Source: Williamsia limnetica
GTDB taxonomy: Bacteria; Actinomycetota; Actinomycetes; Mycobacteriales; Mycobacteriaceae
Direction of reading: 5' to 3'
Assembly: GCF_003217475.1 (NCBI RefSeq)
Contig: NZ_QJSP01000029.1
Span: 1-43,061, forward strand
Length of the DNA stretch: 43,061 nucleotides
Below, piece by piece: positions 26,948 through 34,231 of this stretch. The position numbers were made by a program, and so were the translations under genes. The first letter of the stretch is position 1, and the number at the start of each line of letters is the position of its first letter. The notes under the pieces are model-generated. The model saw nothing but the letters and a program-made list of their open reading frames with translations. It made no database searches and was not told the DNA's origin.

Positions 26948-27259
26948 ATGTCCGCACCCGCATCACTTCCGTATGCCTTCGTCGCCAAGATCGTCGCGGC
27001 CGATGGACAGCACGACGCGCTCGCCGATCTGCTCGCCGGCGCTGTCGCACTCGCCAACGAAGAAGTAGGAACGATTGTCTGGTTCGCGGTCAGGACCCAC
27101 GCCGACACCTTCTGGATCTTCGATGCATTCCCCGACGAGGCCACTCGCGACGCCCACGCCAACGGCGCCATCGTCGCAGCCCTGATGGCCAACCAGCACC
27201 TCCTCGGCGCAGCACCCGAGATCCTGGCGGCCGACGTCCTCGCGTCCAAGCTCCCGTAG
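26948..27259 (+). CDS. Small ABM-domain monooxygenase (quinol monooxygenase type)
   Basis: A 103-residue single-domain protein of the antibiotic-biosynthesis-monooxygenase (dimeric alpha-beta barrel) fold. Features are VAKIVAADGQHDALADLLAG, then EVGTIVWFAVRTHADTFWIF, and the FDAFPDEATRDAHANGAIVA segment, which carries the conserved core. Such proteins (YgiN-like) oxidise quinols or act in aldehyde and peroxide stress, and often sit beside GlxA-type regulators. CTAGGAGAACCCCT lies just before ATG 26948, a good ribosome-binding site. It is the only enzyme cargo of the composite unit. Confidence 0.82.
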   Translation: MSAPASLPYAFVAKIVAADGQHDALADLLAGAVALANEEVGTIVWFAVRTHADTFWIFDAFPDEATRDAHANGAIVAALMANQHLLGAAPEILAADVLASKLP

Positions 27260-28137
27260 TCCGCCAACGCACGAGACGATCGCGCCCCGCCGAGCCGTCG
27301 GACCCGACCGCCTCGACACCCGCACCACGTTGACGATCCCCGACGGGCCGATCACGAGGAGGCCAGGCAACACCAGGCGCAAGCCTGGAGCGGCACTGTT
27401 TCACCGGTGGTCATCGAGAGAGCCAGCGCGGTTCCATGGCAGCGCAACTGTGTCAACTTGCCCTCCGTCCCGCGAGGCGCCGTGGGCGGGTCGTGGTTGC
27501 GATCCGTTGCCGTGACGGGAGACGCGTTGCGCGTCGCAGCGATGACGGGTCGTTGGCGTTCCGGGGCGTTGCGTTCGTGCGCGCCGCGTGCGGCATGGAG
27601 CATCTCGCTGCGCACACAACGATCGCTGCGCCGACGCACCGTTGACACCTCGCACGTCCAGGTCGCGACACAACGCCACGCTGCGTTGCCGAGCGGAGCG
27701 AGGCCTATCGGCACACGGACAGGTGCCGGCCGCGAGCGCTCAGCAGGCGAGGGGTCCGTCGCAGAGGAGAGCGACGTCGGTGTCGGGCAGAGCCGTGAGG
27801 CCAGCGCATCGCGCGACCACCAGAACCGAACCGCCCCTGCCCTGCGTTTGCGCAGGTCAGGGGCTGTTCGCCGGAGCCGCCTGTCGGAATCGAACCGACG
27901 ACCTAATCACGTCGGCTTTGCGTCTATCGCTTGATTGCGCCCACTGGGCGAACGAGCCGCTGACCTGCGCAAACGCCGAGCGTGGGGGACGCCGCCATCC
28001 GGTGGTGACCGACGACGACCGACCAGTACCGACCGTTTCACCGGAGCTTGCGGCGGCGTCGAAGCCGAGCAAGCTCCATTCTTTTAGCTCACCGCGCCCT
28101 CCTCCTCGCCGGTCCCGTCGTCGTCGAAGACGTTTCA
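27260..28137. other. Non-coding DNA inside the composite unit
   Basis: Nearly 880 bp without a supportable gene. Open frames are present in several phases because GC is high, but none shows a domain, a ribosome-binding site or plausible residues. The one clear structure is the inverted repeat at 27844-27976. Repeated short words (CGTTGCG, GCGATG, CGTTGC) are frequent around 27500-27620. Confidence 0.6.
27844..27976. repeat. 133-bp inverted repeat with a tRNA T-arm-like hairpin in the centre
   Basis: The left arm 27844-27872 and right arm 27947-27976 pair over about 28 of 30 positions, beginning with 17 perfect bases (GCGTTTGCGCAGGTCAG). The 74-nt centre, read on the minus strand, has a T-arm-like hairpin GTCGG-TTCGATT-CCGAC preceded by AGGTC, exactly as in tRNAs. 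It also has a possible AATCA/TGATT stem upstream of that. No matching acceptor stem or normal anticodon arm is present. It could be a tRNA relic, a structured RNA, or DNA that forms a cruciform. I do not recognise the family. Confidence 0.7.
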
Positions 28138-29566
28138 GGGGTCTTCCCAGATGCCGGTGTAGGTCGGCCGGGCGCGTCGGTCCGCAGATAGACGTCGAGG
28201 TCTCCTGACGACGGAGGTTCCTACGCCATCCATCCGAAAGACCTCGACGTGTCCGACGCTACCCCGCCGGCCGGCTTCGGCCGCCCTGACCTGACCGCCT
28301 TCGCTCGACTCGACGGCCTCGGTCTGAGCGTGACCGGGCAACGACTTGAACCGGATCGTGCGGTCCTCGCGTGCCGCGTGGTGGAACCAGATCAGTGGTG
28401 CCGACGGTGCGGCAGCGAAGGCGCTGCTCGTGACACCGTGATCCGGCGGTTGGCCCACGAGCCGCTGGGCTGGCGACCGACCGTGCTGGAAGTTGTAGTG
28501 CGCCGCTACCGCTGTGCCGACTGCGGACACGTGTGGCGCCAAGACACCAGCGCCGCGGCGGAGCAACGCGCGGAGCTCTCGCGCACCGGGCTGCGGTGGG
28601 CGCTGGAAGGGATCGTGGTCGCACACCTCACCGTCGCCCGTGTCGCCGAGGGACTCGGGGTCGCGTAGGACACCGCCAACAACGCGGTCCTGGCCGAAGG
28701 CAAGCGGCTGCTGATCAACGACCCCACGCGGTTCGAGGGCGTGAAGGTCATTGGCGTCGATGAGCACGTCTGGCGCCACACCAGGCGTGGCGACAAGTAC
28801 ATCACCGTGATCATCGACCTCACCCCGGTCCGCGATGGCGCCGGCCCAGCAAGGCTGCTGGACATGGTCGAAGGCGGCGTTCAAGACCTGGCTCGCCGAC
28901 CGCGACGACGCCTTCCGTGACGCGGTCGAGGTGGTCGCGATGGACGGCTTCACCGGGTTCAAGACCGCCGCTGCAGAGGAGATCCCGGACGCGGTCACGG
29001 TGATGGATCCCTTCCACGTCGTGCGCCTGGCCGGTGACGCCCTCGACAGGTGCCGGCGCCGGGTCCAACTCGCGATCCACGGGCACCGTGGGTTCAGGGA
29101 CGACCCGCTCTACAAGTCACGGCGCACGCTGCACACCGGCGCGGACCTGCTCACCGACAAGCAGAGCGACAGGCTACGCGCGCTGTTCGTTGATGACGCT
29201 CACGTCGAGGTCGAGGCGACCTGGGGTGTCTACCAGCGCATGATCGCCGCCTATCGCCACGAGGACCGGCAACGTGGCCGCGAGCTCATGGAGAAGCTGA
29301 TCACCGACCTCAGCGCCGGCGTCCCCAAGGTGCTCACCGAGCTCACCACCCTGGGCCGGACCCTGAAGAAGCGAGCCGCCGACGTGCTCGCCTACTTCGA
29401 ACGACCCGGCACCGGCAACGGGCCGACCGAGGCGCTCAACGGACGGCTCGAACACCTGCGCGGCTCCGCACTCGGGTTCCGCAACCTGACCAACTACATC
29501 GCCCAAAGCCTGCTCGAGACCGGCGGCTTCAGACCCCAACTCCTACACCCCCGATTGGGATGAGCC
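28138..29566 (+). mobile_element. ISL3-family insertion sequence, nearly full length
   Basis: Left end GGGTCTTCCCAGATGCCGG (28138) and right end at 29566 are imperfect inverted repeats; the transposase fills the element. Its left terminus has drifted at the third base (GGG instead of GGC), while the outer copy at 25505 matches the right end better. So the functional pair of ends is likely 25505 with 29566. Confidence 0.82.
28249..29563 (+). pseudogene. ISL3-family transposase, broken by a stop and a frameshift
   Basis: From GTG 28249 it reads as an ISL3 transposase with the N-terminal zinc-finger-like Cys pairs (WCRRCGSE and YRCADCGHVW). The first break is TAG at 28666-28668 in GLGVA*DTANN, where TGG (Trp) is expected. 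The frame continues with VKVIGVDEHVWRH, carrying the first catalytic Asp. It shifts near 28872 (GTCGAAGGCGGCG); the downstream phase fits loss of about 11 bp between short AAGGC repeats. The third frame runs from KAAFKTWLADRDDAF with VVAMDGFTGF, MDPFHVVRL (Asp) and NGPTEALNGRLEHLRG (Glu) to the TGA at 29563. It cannot give active transposase from one frame. Confidence 0.87.
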
Positions 29567-29574
29567 GGTTTGAT
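29567..29574. repeat. 8-bp target-site duplication, right copy (GGTTTGAT)
   Basis: Identical to 25497-25504. It directly follows the ISL3 right end and is continued by GCACACC, the rest of the IS3 terminal repeat. Confidence 0.85.
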
Positions 29575-29584
29575 GCACACCTGG

Positions 29585-29909
29585 TTACTGGTGCGCCTCC
29601 ACGAGCGTGGGGACGTGTTGAGTGTAGTAGTTCTGTTCGGCCTCGACCGGTGGGATCCGGCCCAGGCGGTGCATGAGCCTGCTGGTGTTGTACCAGTGGA
29701 CCCATCTCGATGTCAGGTATTCCACATCACCGAGCCGGGTCAGCGGGCCGATACGAAATGGCGAATCCTCCCGAACCGCTTCGGTTTTGTAGAGCCCGAT
29801 GGTCGTTTCGGCAAGAGCATTGTCATATGCATCGCCCACTGTGCCGATCGAGGACGTCAGGCCCGAAAGCCCCAACGTCTCCCCACATCGCACCGACGTG
29901 TACAGGGCG
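29585..29909 (-). pseudogene. IS3-family orfB, C-terminal part (severed by the IS30 insertion)
   Basis: Reads YTSVRCGETLGLSGLTSSIG, then GDAYDNALAETTIGLYKTE with the catalytic Glu, and the usual IS3 tail around LGRIPPVEAEQNYY. It continues directly from the HHSDAGSQ end of the other part at about 31358. Residues before Tyr-Thr-Ser-Val belong to the IS30 end. Confidence 0.87.
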
Positions 29910-31357
29910 GATTCAATCTGTCTTCGCAACACCATGCTGTGATTGCGAGTGTAGTTGATCGGCAAACACTTCCGCTGGCGTTCTCCACTTCAATGCCTTT
30001 CGCGGTCGGTTGTTGAGCGCATCTGCCACCGCTTCTAGTTCTCGTCGGTCATATCGCGCGAGGTCTGTTCCATTCGGAAAGTATTGGCGCAGTAGACCAT
30101 TGGTGTTCTCGTTTGTGCCGCGTTGCCACGGGCTGTACGGATCGCAGAAGTAGACGCTGATGCCGGTCGCGGCAGTCAGCTCGGCGTGCCGCGCCAGTTC
30201 CTTCCCTCTGTCCCAGGTCACTGACCTGCGCAGATGCTCAGGAAACGGCGTCAGCGCTGCAGCAAGGGCATCGCGCACCGACTCTAACCCGTACCCAGAT
30301 AATGCTGGCCCGTTCTTCACCGGTGGCGCCGCCCCGTATCCGTCCTTGCGTGGCAGATGCAGCAAGGTGGTGAAGCGACTCGTGCGCTCAACCAGTGTGC
30401 CGATGGCGGACCGACCAAGCCCGATGATGAGGTCGCCTTCCCAGTGGCCTGGATCTTTCCGTTTGTCGACTTCTGCAGGGCGGGCGCCGATGGTCACGTC
30501 GTCGGTGATGAACCCGGTGCTCAACTTCTTGGCCCGAGCACGGGGCTTACGTAACGCGCGTCCGGTTCGCAGGCACGCCACCAATTCCCGCGTTAACCCG
30601 CCGCGGCCTTCAACGTAGAGCGATTGATAAATCGCCTCGTGCGAGATCCGCATCGACGGGTCATCGGGGAACTCCAAGGGCAACCGGTGCGCGATCTGTT
30701 CTGGGCTCCACGCGGTCGCCCACCGGCGGTCCGCTCGCCGTGGTTTGTTCCGCCCTTTCCACGACGCGGACGGTCCCACAACATTCCCGTCACCATCGCG
30801 TATCACCCCGGAAAGTCTGTCCTGCACAAACTCTTGAAGCTTTGGATGCTCAGCGAGCTTCGCCGGCTTCGGTCGCCGAGCAGCAAGATCGGCTTTCCAC
30901 TGCGCGGTCGATGCCCGATACTCCAGCTTCCCGTTTCGGGTGGCGGCGTTTCGCCTCAACTCCCTCGAGATCGTTGACGGTGATCGCCCAATCCGGCCGG
31001 CCATCGTGCGAATACTCAACCCCTCCGCGCGCATCACCGCGATGTCTTCCCGCTCGGCGAAGGACAGATAACGCCCCGAAGTCGGGGCCAGATCGATTGG
31101 TGGCATACCGCCAGCGTGACGGAACCAGCGCGAGCCCACCGGCCCCGACACGCCGCACGATACCGCTGCATCCTCGCTCGTAAGGCCCTCGGCGATCTTT
31201 CCCCAGAACGCACGCTCAAGATCTCGTCGAACCGGCGGCCGACCCGGAGACCGCATCACCGCCCGCCCCGTCAATGCCGCTGCCCATCCCGGTGGTCGTC
31301 CCATTCCACACCTCTCTCGTCGAGGTGTTGCGTCCACCGGTTGAACCCGGTCTGCGA
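29910..31357 (-). mobile_element. IS30-family insertion sequence inside IS3 orfB
   Basis: About 1.45 kb. The left end (29910, GGCGGATTCAATCTGTC) and right end (opposite strand from 31357, ACCGGGTTCAACCGGTGG) are imperfect inverted repeats sharing a TTCAA core and a CGCAACACC inner part. The flanking IS3 reading frame joins cleanly from Gln to Tyr when it is removed. Junctions are good to within 2-3 bp; a 2-3 bp target duplication cannot be resolved. Confidence 0.82.
29913..31304 (-). CDS. IS30-family transposase, intact
   Basis: A 463-residue DDE transposase. An N-terminal HTH region has YLSFAEREDIAVMRAEGLSI and MAGRIGRSPSTISRELRRN, typical of IS30. The catalytic residues are Asp in HWEGDLIIGLG, Asp in VTWDRGKELARH and Glu in NENTNGLLRQYFPNGTDL. 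It ends VFADQLHSQSQHG, within the left terminal repeat region. I chose ATG 31304 (MGRPPGWAAALTG); ATG-type starts up to 31337 add 11 residues reaching into the terminus. No frameshift or stop is seen, so it is the only complete transposase in the island and the element may still move. Confidence 0.9.
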   Translation of the reverse strand: MGRPPGWAAALTGRAVMRSPGRPPVRRDLERAFWGKIAEGLTSEDAAVSCGVSGPVGSRWFRHAGGMPPIDLAPTSGRYLSFAEREDIAVMRAEGLSIRTMAGRIGRSPSTISRELRRNAATRNGKLEYRASTAQWKADLAARRPKPAKLAEHPKLQEFVQDRLSGVIRDGDGNVVGPSASWKGRNKPRRADRRWATAWSPEQIAHRLPLEFPDDPSMRISHEAIYQSLYVEGRGGLTRELVACLRTGRALRKPRARAKKLSTGFITDDVTIGARPAEVDKRKDPGHWEGDLIIGLGRSAIGTLVERTSRFTTLLHLPRKDGYGAAPPVKNGPALSGYGLESVRDALAAALTPFPEHLRRSVTWDRGKELARHAELTAATGISVYFCDPYSPWQRGTNENTNGLLRQYFPNGTDLARYDRRELEAVADALNNRPRKALKWRTPAEVFADQLHSQSQHGVAKTD

Positions 31358-31990
31358 ACCGGCATCGGAGTGATGAATAGTGTTGCCCAAGAACGGTTTG
31401 CCTTCAAATCTGCGGAGCTCTGCAGCGTGGCGAACCGCGGTGCGAACGAACTTGTCGGTCTTGGTAGATGAGCATTCCCAGCCCACGATTCGGCCAGCGT
31501 AGGCATCGATAGCGAACGCGGTGTACATGTGCGACCCACCGGCCATCGGCACGTACGTGAAGTCCGCGACGATCAACTGGTTCGGTGCTGGGACCTTGAA
31601 CTGCCGATCAACGAGGTCCGGTGCCCGCTCATCGGAGGGGTTGGCGATGGTTGTCCGTACCCGTTTGCGGCGAGTGACTCCCTGCCAGCCGCTGCGCATC
31701 AGCCGTTCCACCGTGCACCTGGCCACCGGTATGCCTTGTCGCTGCAGGTAGGCCCACATCTTCACGGCCCCGTACAGCGATTCTGGTGGCCGTCTGCCCT
31801 CGGCGTCGGCTTCGTAGTAGCCGACCATGATTTCGGTGATCGTGGTGTCCCATAGGGCCCGTGTGGACAGCGGTCGCGCCGCCCAGGCGTAGAACGTTCT
31901 CGGGGAGATCTTCGCGCCGTGTGCAGTCAGCACGCGGCAGATCTGAGCGACCCCGAACCGAGCACGATGCTCGGCAATGAACGCGCACAC
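31358..31990 (-). pseudogene. IS3-family orfB, N-terminal part (severed by the IS30 insertion)
   Basis: Starts at GTG 31990, one base overlapping the orfA stop (TAGTG). It carries the HTH_21-like N-terminus (MCAFIAEHRARFGVAQICRV), the first catalytic Asp in LIVADFTYVPMAGG and the second in NTIHHSDAGSQ. After this the sequence changes to IS30-derived codons and stops near 31271. The catalytic Glu is in the severed part at 29585-29909. Confidence 0.88.
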
Positions 31991-32301
31991 TATTGCTGTC
32001 GCGGGTCGCTCTCCCGCGCGAAGAAAGTCGTTGCCGCCTTGAGGATTTCGACTGTCTCCTCCAACTCCAGGACTTTACGTTTGAGGACGCGGACCTCAGC
32101 CGCTTCCTCCCGCGTGACCCCAGGCTTGCCGCCCTGATCGACCTCCTGCTGGCGAACCCACTTGCGCAGCGTTTCCGGCGTCAGTTTCAACCGCTTGGCC
32201 GTCGCGGTGATCGCCGCGTACTCGCTCGGATACTCATCACGATGCTCGACCACCAACCGCACAGCCTTCGCCCGGGTCGCCTCGTCGTACTTCTTCGGCA
32301 T
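31990..32301 (-). CDS. IS3-family orfA (HTH protein of the transposase)
   Basis: A 103-residue protein with a transposase_8-type HTH (AAITATAKRLKLTPETLRKW) and a C-terminal leucine-zipper-like helix (VLKRKVLELEETVEILKAA). It is intact. In IS3 elements orfA joins orfB by a -1 ribosomal frameshift; here orfB starts at the orfA stop, so fusion would have to occur earlier, and I see no clear slippery run. With orfB split the protein can at most act as an inhibitor. Confidence 0.88.
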   Translation of the reverse strand: MPKKYDEATRAKAVRLVVEHRDEYPSEYAAITATAKRLKLTPETLRKWVRQQEVDQGGKPGVTREEAAEVRVLKRKVLELEETVEILKAATTFFARESDPRQQ

Positions 32302-32352
32302 GATGCCAACCTTCCCTCACATGAAGGAGTGCATCAAACCCGGGGAGATTCA

Positions 32353-32725
32353 GGAAGGGGTTTCGTTTTGTGCCTGTCAGGGCGGTTACTTGCGTGGCAC
32401 GTGCGCTTTGGACCAGGCTCGCCTTGTCTGAATGGGCCGGACGTTGGATGGTAACTAGTTCAGGGGGGTCACCGGTAAGTAGGATAAGGCATTGGCTCGT
32501 CGATCTGAACATTCATCACGCCACGCACTGCGCGTTTCCGGCACCATGTTGGGTTCGGTGTACGTTCCTCCCACCGAGACTTGAGTGTACTAGACACTTT
32601 AACTATTGACTGCGGCGGCGACCGATTGATTAAGATTGTGATGTAGGAGATGGCGGTCACTTTTAACCATCAAAAGTGAGGTTCATCATGTGCAACGCGG
32701 TACATTCCACGCTTAAGGAGTAGCC
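32353..32725. other. Intergenic DNA between the IS3 end and the cupin gene
   Basis: No gene. It contains AGTGT-ACTAG-ACACT at 32584-32598, an inverted repeat just upstream of a promoter-like sequence. GC falls in the last 150 bp, typical of a promoter region. Confidence 0.5.
32606..32636 (+). promoter_or_regulatory. Promoter-like sequence for the cupin gene
   Basis: TTGACT (32606-32611) and TAAGAT (32631-32636) with 19-bp spacing resemble a sigma-70-type promoter, though the spacing is slightly long. The leader is about 80 nt. AAGGAG lies 7 bp before the ATG at 32726. Confidence 0.4.
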
Positions 32726-33070
32726 ATGACAAACGCGGCAAATGTAGGGTCAGAGCTGATTTACGAGAACGACACGGTGGCCATTTGGAATTTCGTGCTC
32801 GAGGTCGGCGAAGAAACGGCTATCCACACTCATGATCGTAACTATGTGTGGTATGCGGTTCAGGGGTCATCGTTACAGGTGTTTGATAGTGAGAACAATG
32901 ATGTGGGGACTCTGGAGGTTCCGACCAATTGTGTTTATGTTTTGAAAATTGAAGACGGATTTCTTGAAGTGGTGTCCGAAGTGAGTAAGGGTGCCAGGGT
33001 TCCTGTAACCCATAAGGCAAAAAATGTCGGGGCTTCGCCTTACCGCGAGATACTCGTTGAGTTCAAGTAG
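32726..33070 (+). CDS. Small cupin-domain protein
   Basis: A 114-residue single-domain beta-barrel protein. LEVGEETAIHTHDRNYVWYA carries the first cupin motif with two His residues (His-Thr-His) suitable for metal binding, and the Tyr/Trp-rich strand follows. The second motif is poorly conserved. CTTAAGGAGTAGCC before the ATG is a strong ribosome-binding site. Its function is not clear from sequence. Small cupins near catabolic genes can be decarboxylases, isomerases or sensors. Codon use is less GC-rich than the neighbours (GTTTATGTTTTGAAAATTG), which suggests a separate origin. Confidence 0.72.
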   Translation: MTNAANVGSELIYENDTVAIWNFVLEVGEETAIHTHDRNYVWYAVQGSSLQVFDSENNDVGTLEVPTNCVYVLKIEDGFLEVVSEVSKGARVPVTHKAKNVGASPYREILVEFK

Positions 33071-33192
33071 TTGTTAACCATCTAAAAATGGAGACCATGT
33101 GCCGCAGTTTACGTGCCCTGTTTAACGAGTCTCGATGATTTGAATAGCGAGCGCATCACTCAATAATTGCGCAGGATTGGCTTCGACTCGCA

Positions 33193-33228
33193 GTGTGGAC
33201 GGCACCGTCTTCTCGGTGTCGTCCACAC
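33193..33228. terminator. Hairpin terminator downstream of the cupin gene
   Basis: GTGTGGACGGCACCG (33193-33207) pairs with CGGTGTCGTCCACAC (33214-33228), a 15-bp stem with one imperfect pair and a TCTTCT loop. Confidence 0.7.
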
Positions 33229-34231
33229 TCTCTACGCCTCAGTGTTGGCTGGCGACGGCTTGTACGCAGGAGCGCTTATGTCACTCCGTGCCCGTGCGGG
33301 GTTTACGGCTGCCGCCAGGCCCCACACACGTATCGCCCACCGGTGACGGTGATCGCACGCCAGGATCGTCTAGTCGCAACCGCCCGAGGCGCCCGGCTGC
33401 TTCCTCGCGTTTGCAGGCCACGAGTTGCGCTGGTTTGTCCGGCATGACAACACCGGCGGCCCTGTCGATGTATGGCGAGTCGACGGCATCGATCACTCGG
33501 AGATGGCCAAGTCGAAAGATGGGTATCGGTTCCATCCCGGCCTCATTGATCGTGATCGGCGCACCCTTACCAGACGGACATACCACCCCGAGGATGGTCA
33601 GGGCCGTAGTAACCCGGTCCAAAGCTTGTAGTCGGACCCCTCCCATCGGAAGTACCGGCGGTGATCCGCAGTGCGTATAGCCACCGGTGACGAAACGCTT
33701 TGTGGCACAAAACGCTACAGCGGGGGTTTTGGCGGTGAGCGCGGGATTAGCAAGTTCACGCGTAGCGTGGTCGCTGTCCGCCGCTGGGGAGAGCGACCCA
33801 CCGGGCGCAAGCCTGTGGCGAAACGCCGGCTGGGGACAGCGGTGGTCTAAGGTCCTGCGCAGCTGGTTCCATGTGGGGACTGATGGGATGTCGCCGGCGG
33901 GTATTGCTGCGGCCCTGGGCGTGGGTTGCCGCACGATCGGCACCGATCAGATCAGGGGATATGTGCTGTCGGTGGTGATGCAGCGGCGGGCGGGGGTTCT
34001 GCGTGCTCTGGCTCGGACAAGTCGAGACTCGGAGTGCACAGCTACGAGATAGGTACCGAAGGTGCGGCGGGGAGCCGCAAGCTATGTGGGGCAGGCCTTT
34101 ATCTGCTGCTGTCCCGGAAGTGCTTCTTGGTCATGTTGACGGGGGATGCTGTGTTTGCGACGACTTTGGCGATGGATTGCCCTACCGGAAGTGGCGTGAC
34201 GCCGTGTCGCTCCGCTGACGGTCAGGCTCTC
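33229..34231. other. About 1 kb with no assignable gene
   Basis: Open frames exist on both strands, the longest on the minus strand at 33281-33943 (220 codons), but none shows a ribosome-binding site, domain or motif I know. A plus-strand stretch (33687-34052) gives AGWGQRWSKVLRSWF and MSPAGIAAALGVGCRTIG, which reads a little like an HTH but not convincingly. Decayed mobile DNA is likely. Confidence 0.5.

Larger units (their letters stand above)
25505..29566. mobile_element. ISL3-bounded composite unit, 4,062 bp, with cargo
   Basis: The left boundary starts GGCTCTTCCCAAATGAGG (25505) and the right boundary, on the opposite strand, starts GGCTCATCCCAATCGGGG (from 29566 inward). They are imperfect inverted repeats continuing into GTGTAGG. 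GGTTTGAT lies directly outside both (25497-25504 and 29567-29574), an 8-bp target duplication as made by ISL3 elements. Inside are a truncated left-end copy, a GlxA-type regulator, an ABM-domain protein, non-coding DNA with a large inverted repeat, and a nearly full ISL3 copy. The duplication shows that the whole unit entered as one piece, into the left end of the IS3 element. Confidence 0.82.
25485..32352 (-). mobile_element. IS3-family element, interrupted twice (nested)
   Basis: The outer ends match as inverted repeats: TGAACCACCCCGGGTTTGAT at 25485-25504, and on the opposite strand TGAATCTCCCCGGGTTTGAT, read inward from 32352. GGA flanks both sides (25482-25484 and 32353-32355), the 3-bp duplication expected of IS3. 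The left end is split after 20 bp by the ISL3 composite (25505-29566 plus its duplicated 8 bp) and resumes at 29575. The transposase orfB is split again by an IS30 element (about 29910-31357). Without the inserts it would be about 1,350 bp, normal for IS3. It is inactive as it stands. Confidence 0.88.

Noticed and set aside
27905-27935. c-di-GMP-I riboswitch, from the word GACGCAAAGCC on the minus strand
   Set aside because: The partner GGGCAAACC element and the second helix are missing, and no gene follows at a suitable distance.
27870-27960. A tRNA gene on the minus strand
   Set aside because: The T arm is convincing, but no 5' acceptor strand complements the 3' strand (AGGCGGC) and no 7-nt anticodon loop on a 5-bp stem can be drawn. 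Reported as a tRNA-like repeat instead.
27588-28208. A 206-codon open frame across the inverted repeat
   Set aside because: The residues around CRNRTDD are what antisense reading of a tRNA T arm gives; such frames are known spurious calls.
33281-33943. A 220-codon minus-strand gene
   Set aside because: No ribosome-binding site, no recognisable domain and unremarkable composition; kept only as a possibility within the unassigned region.
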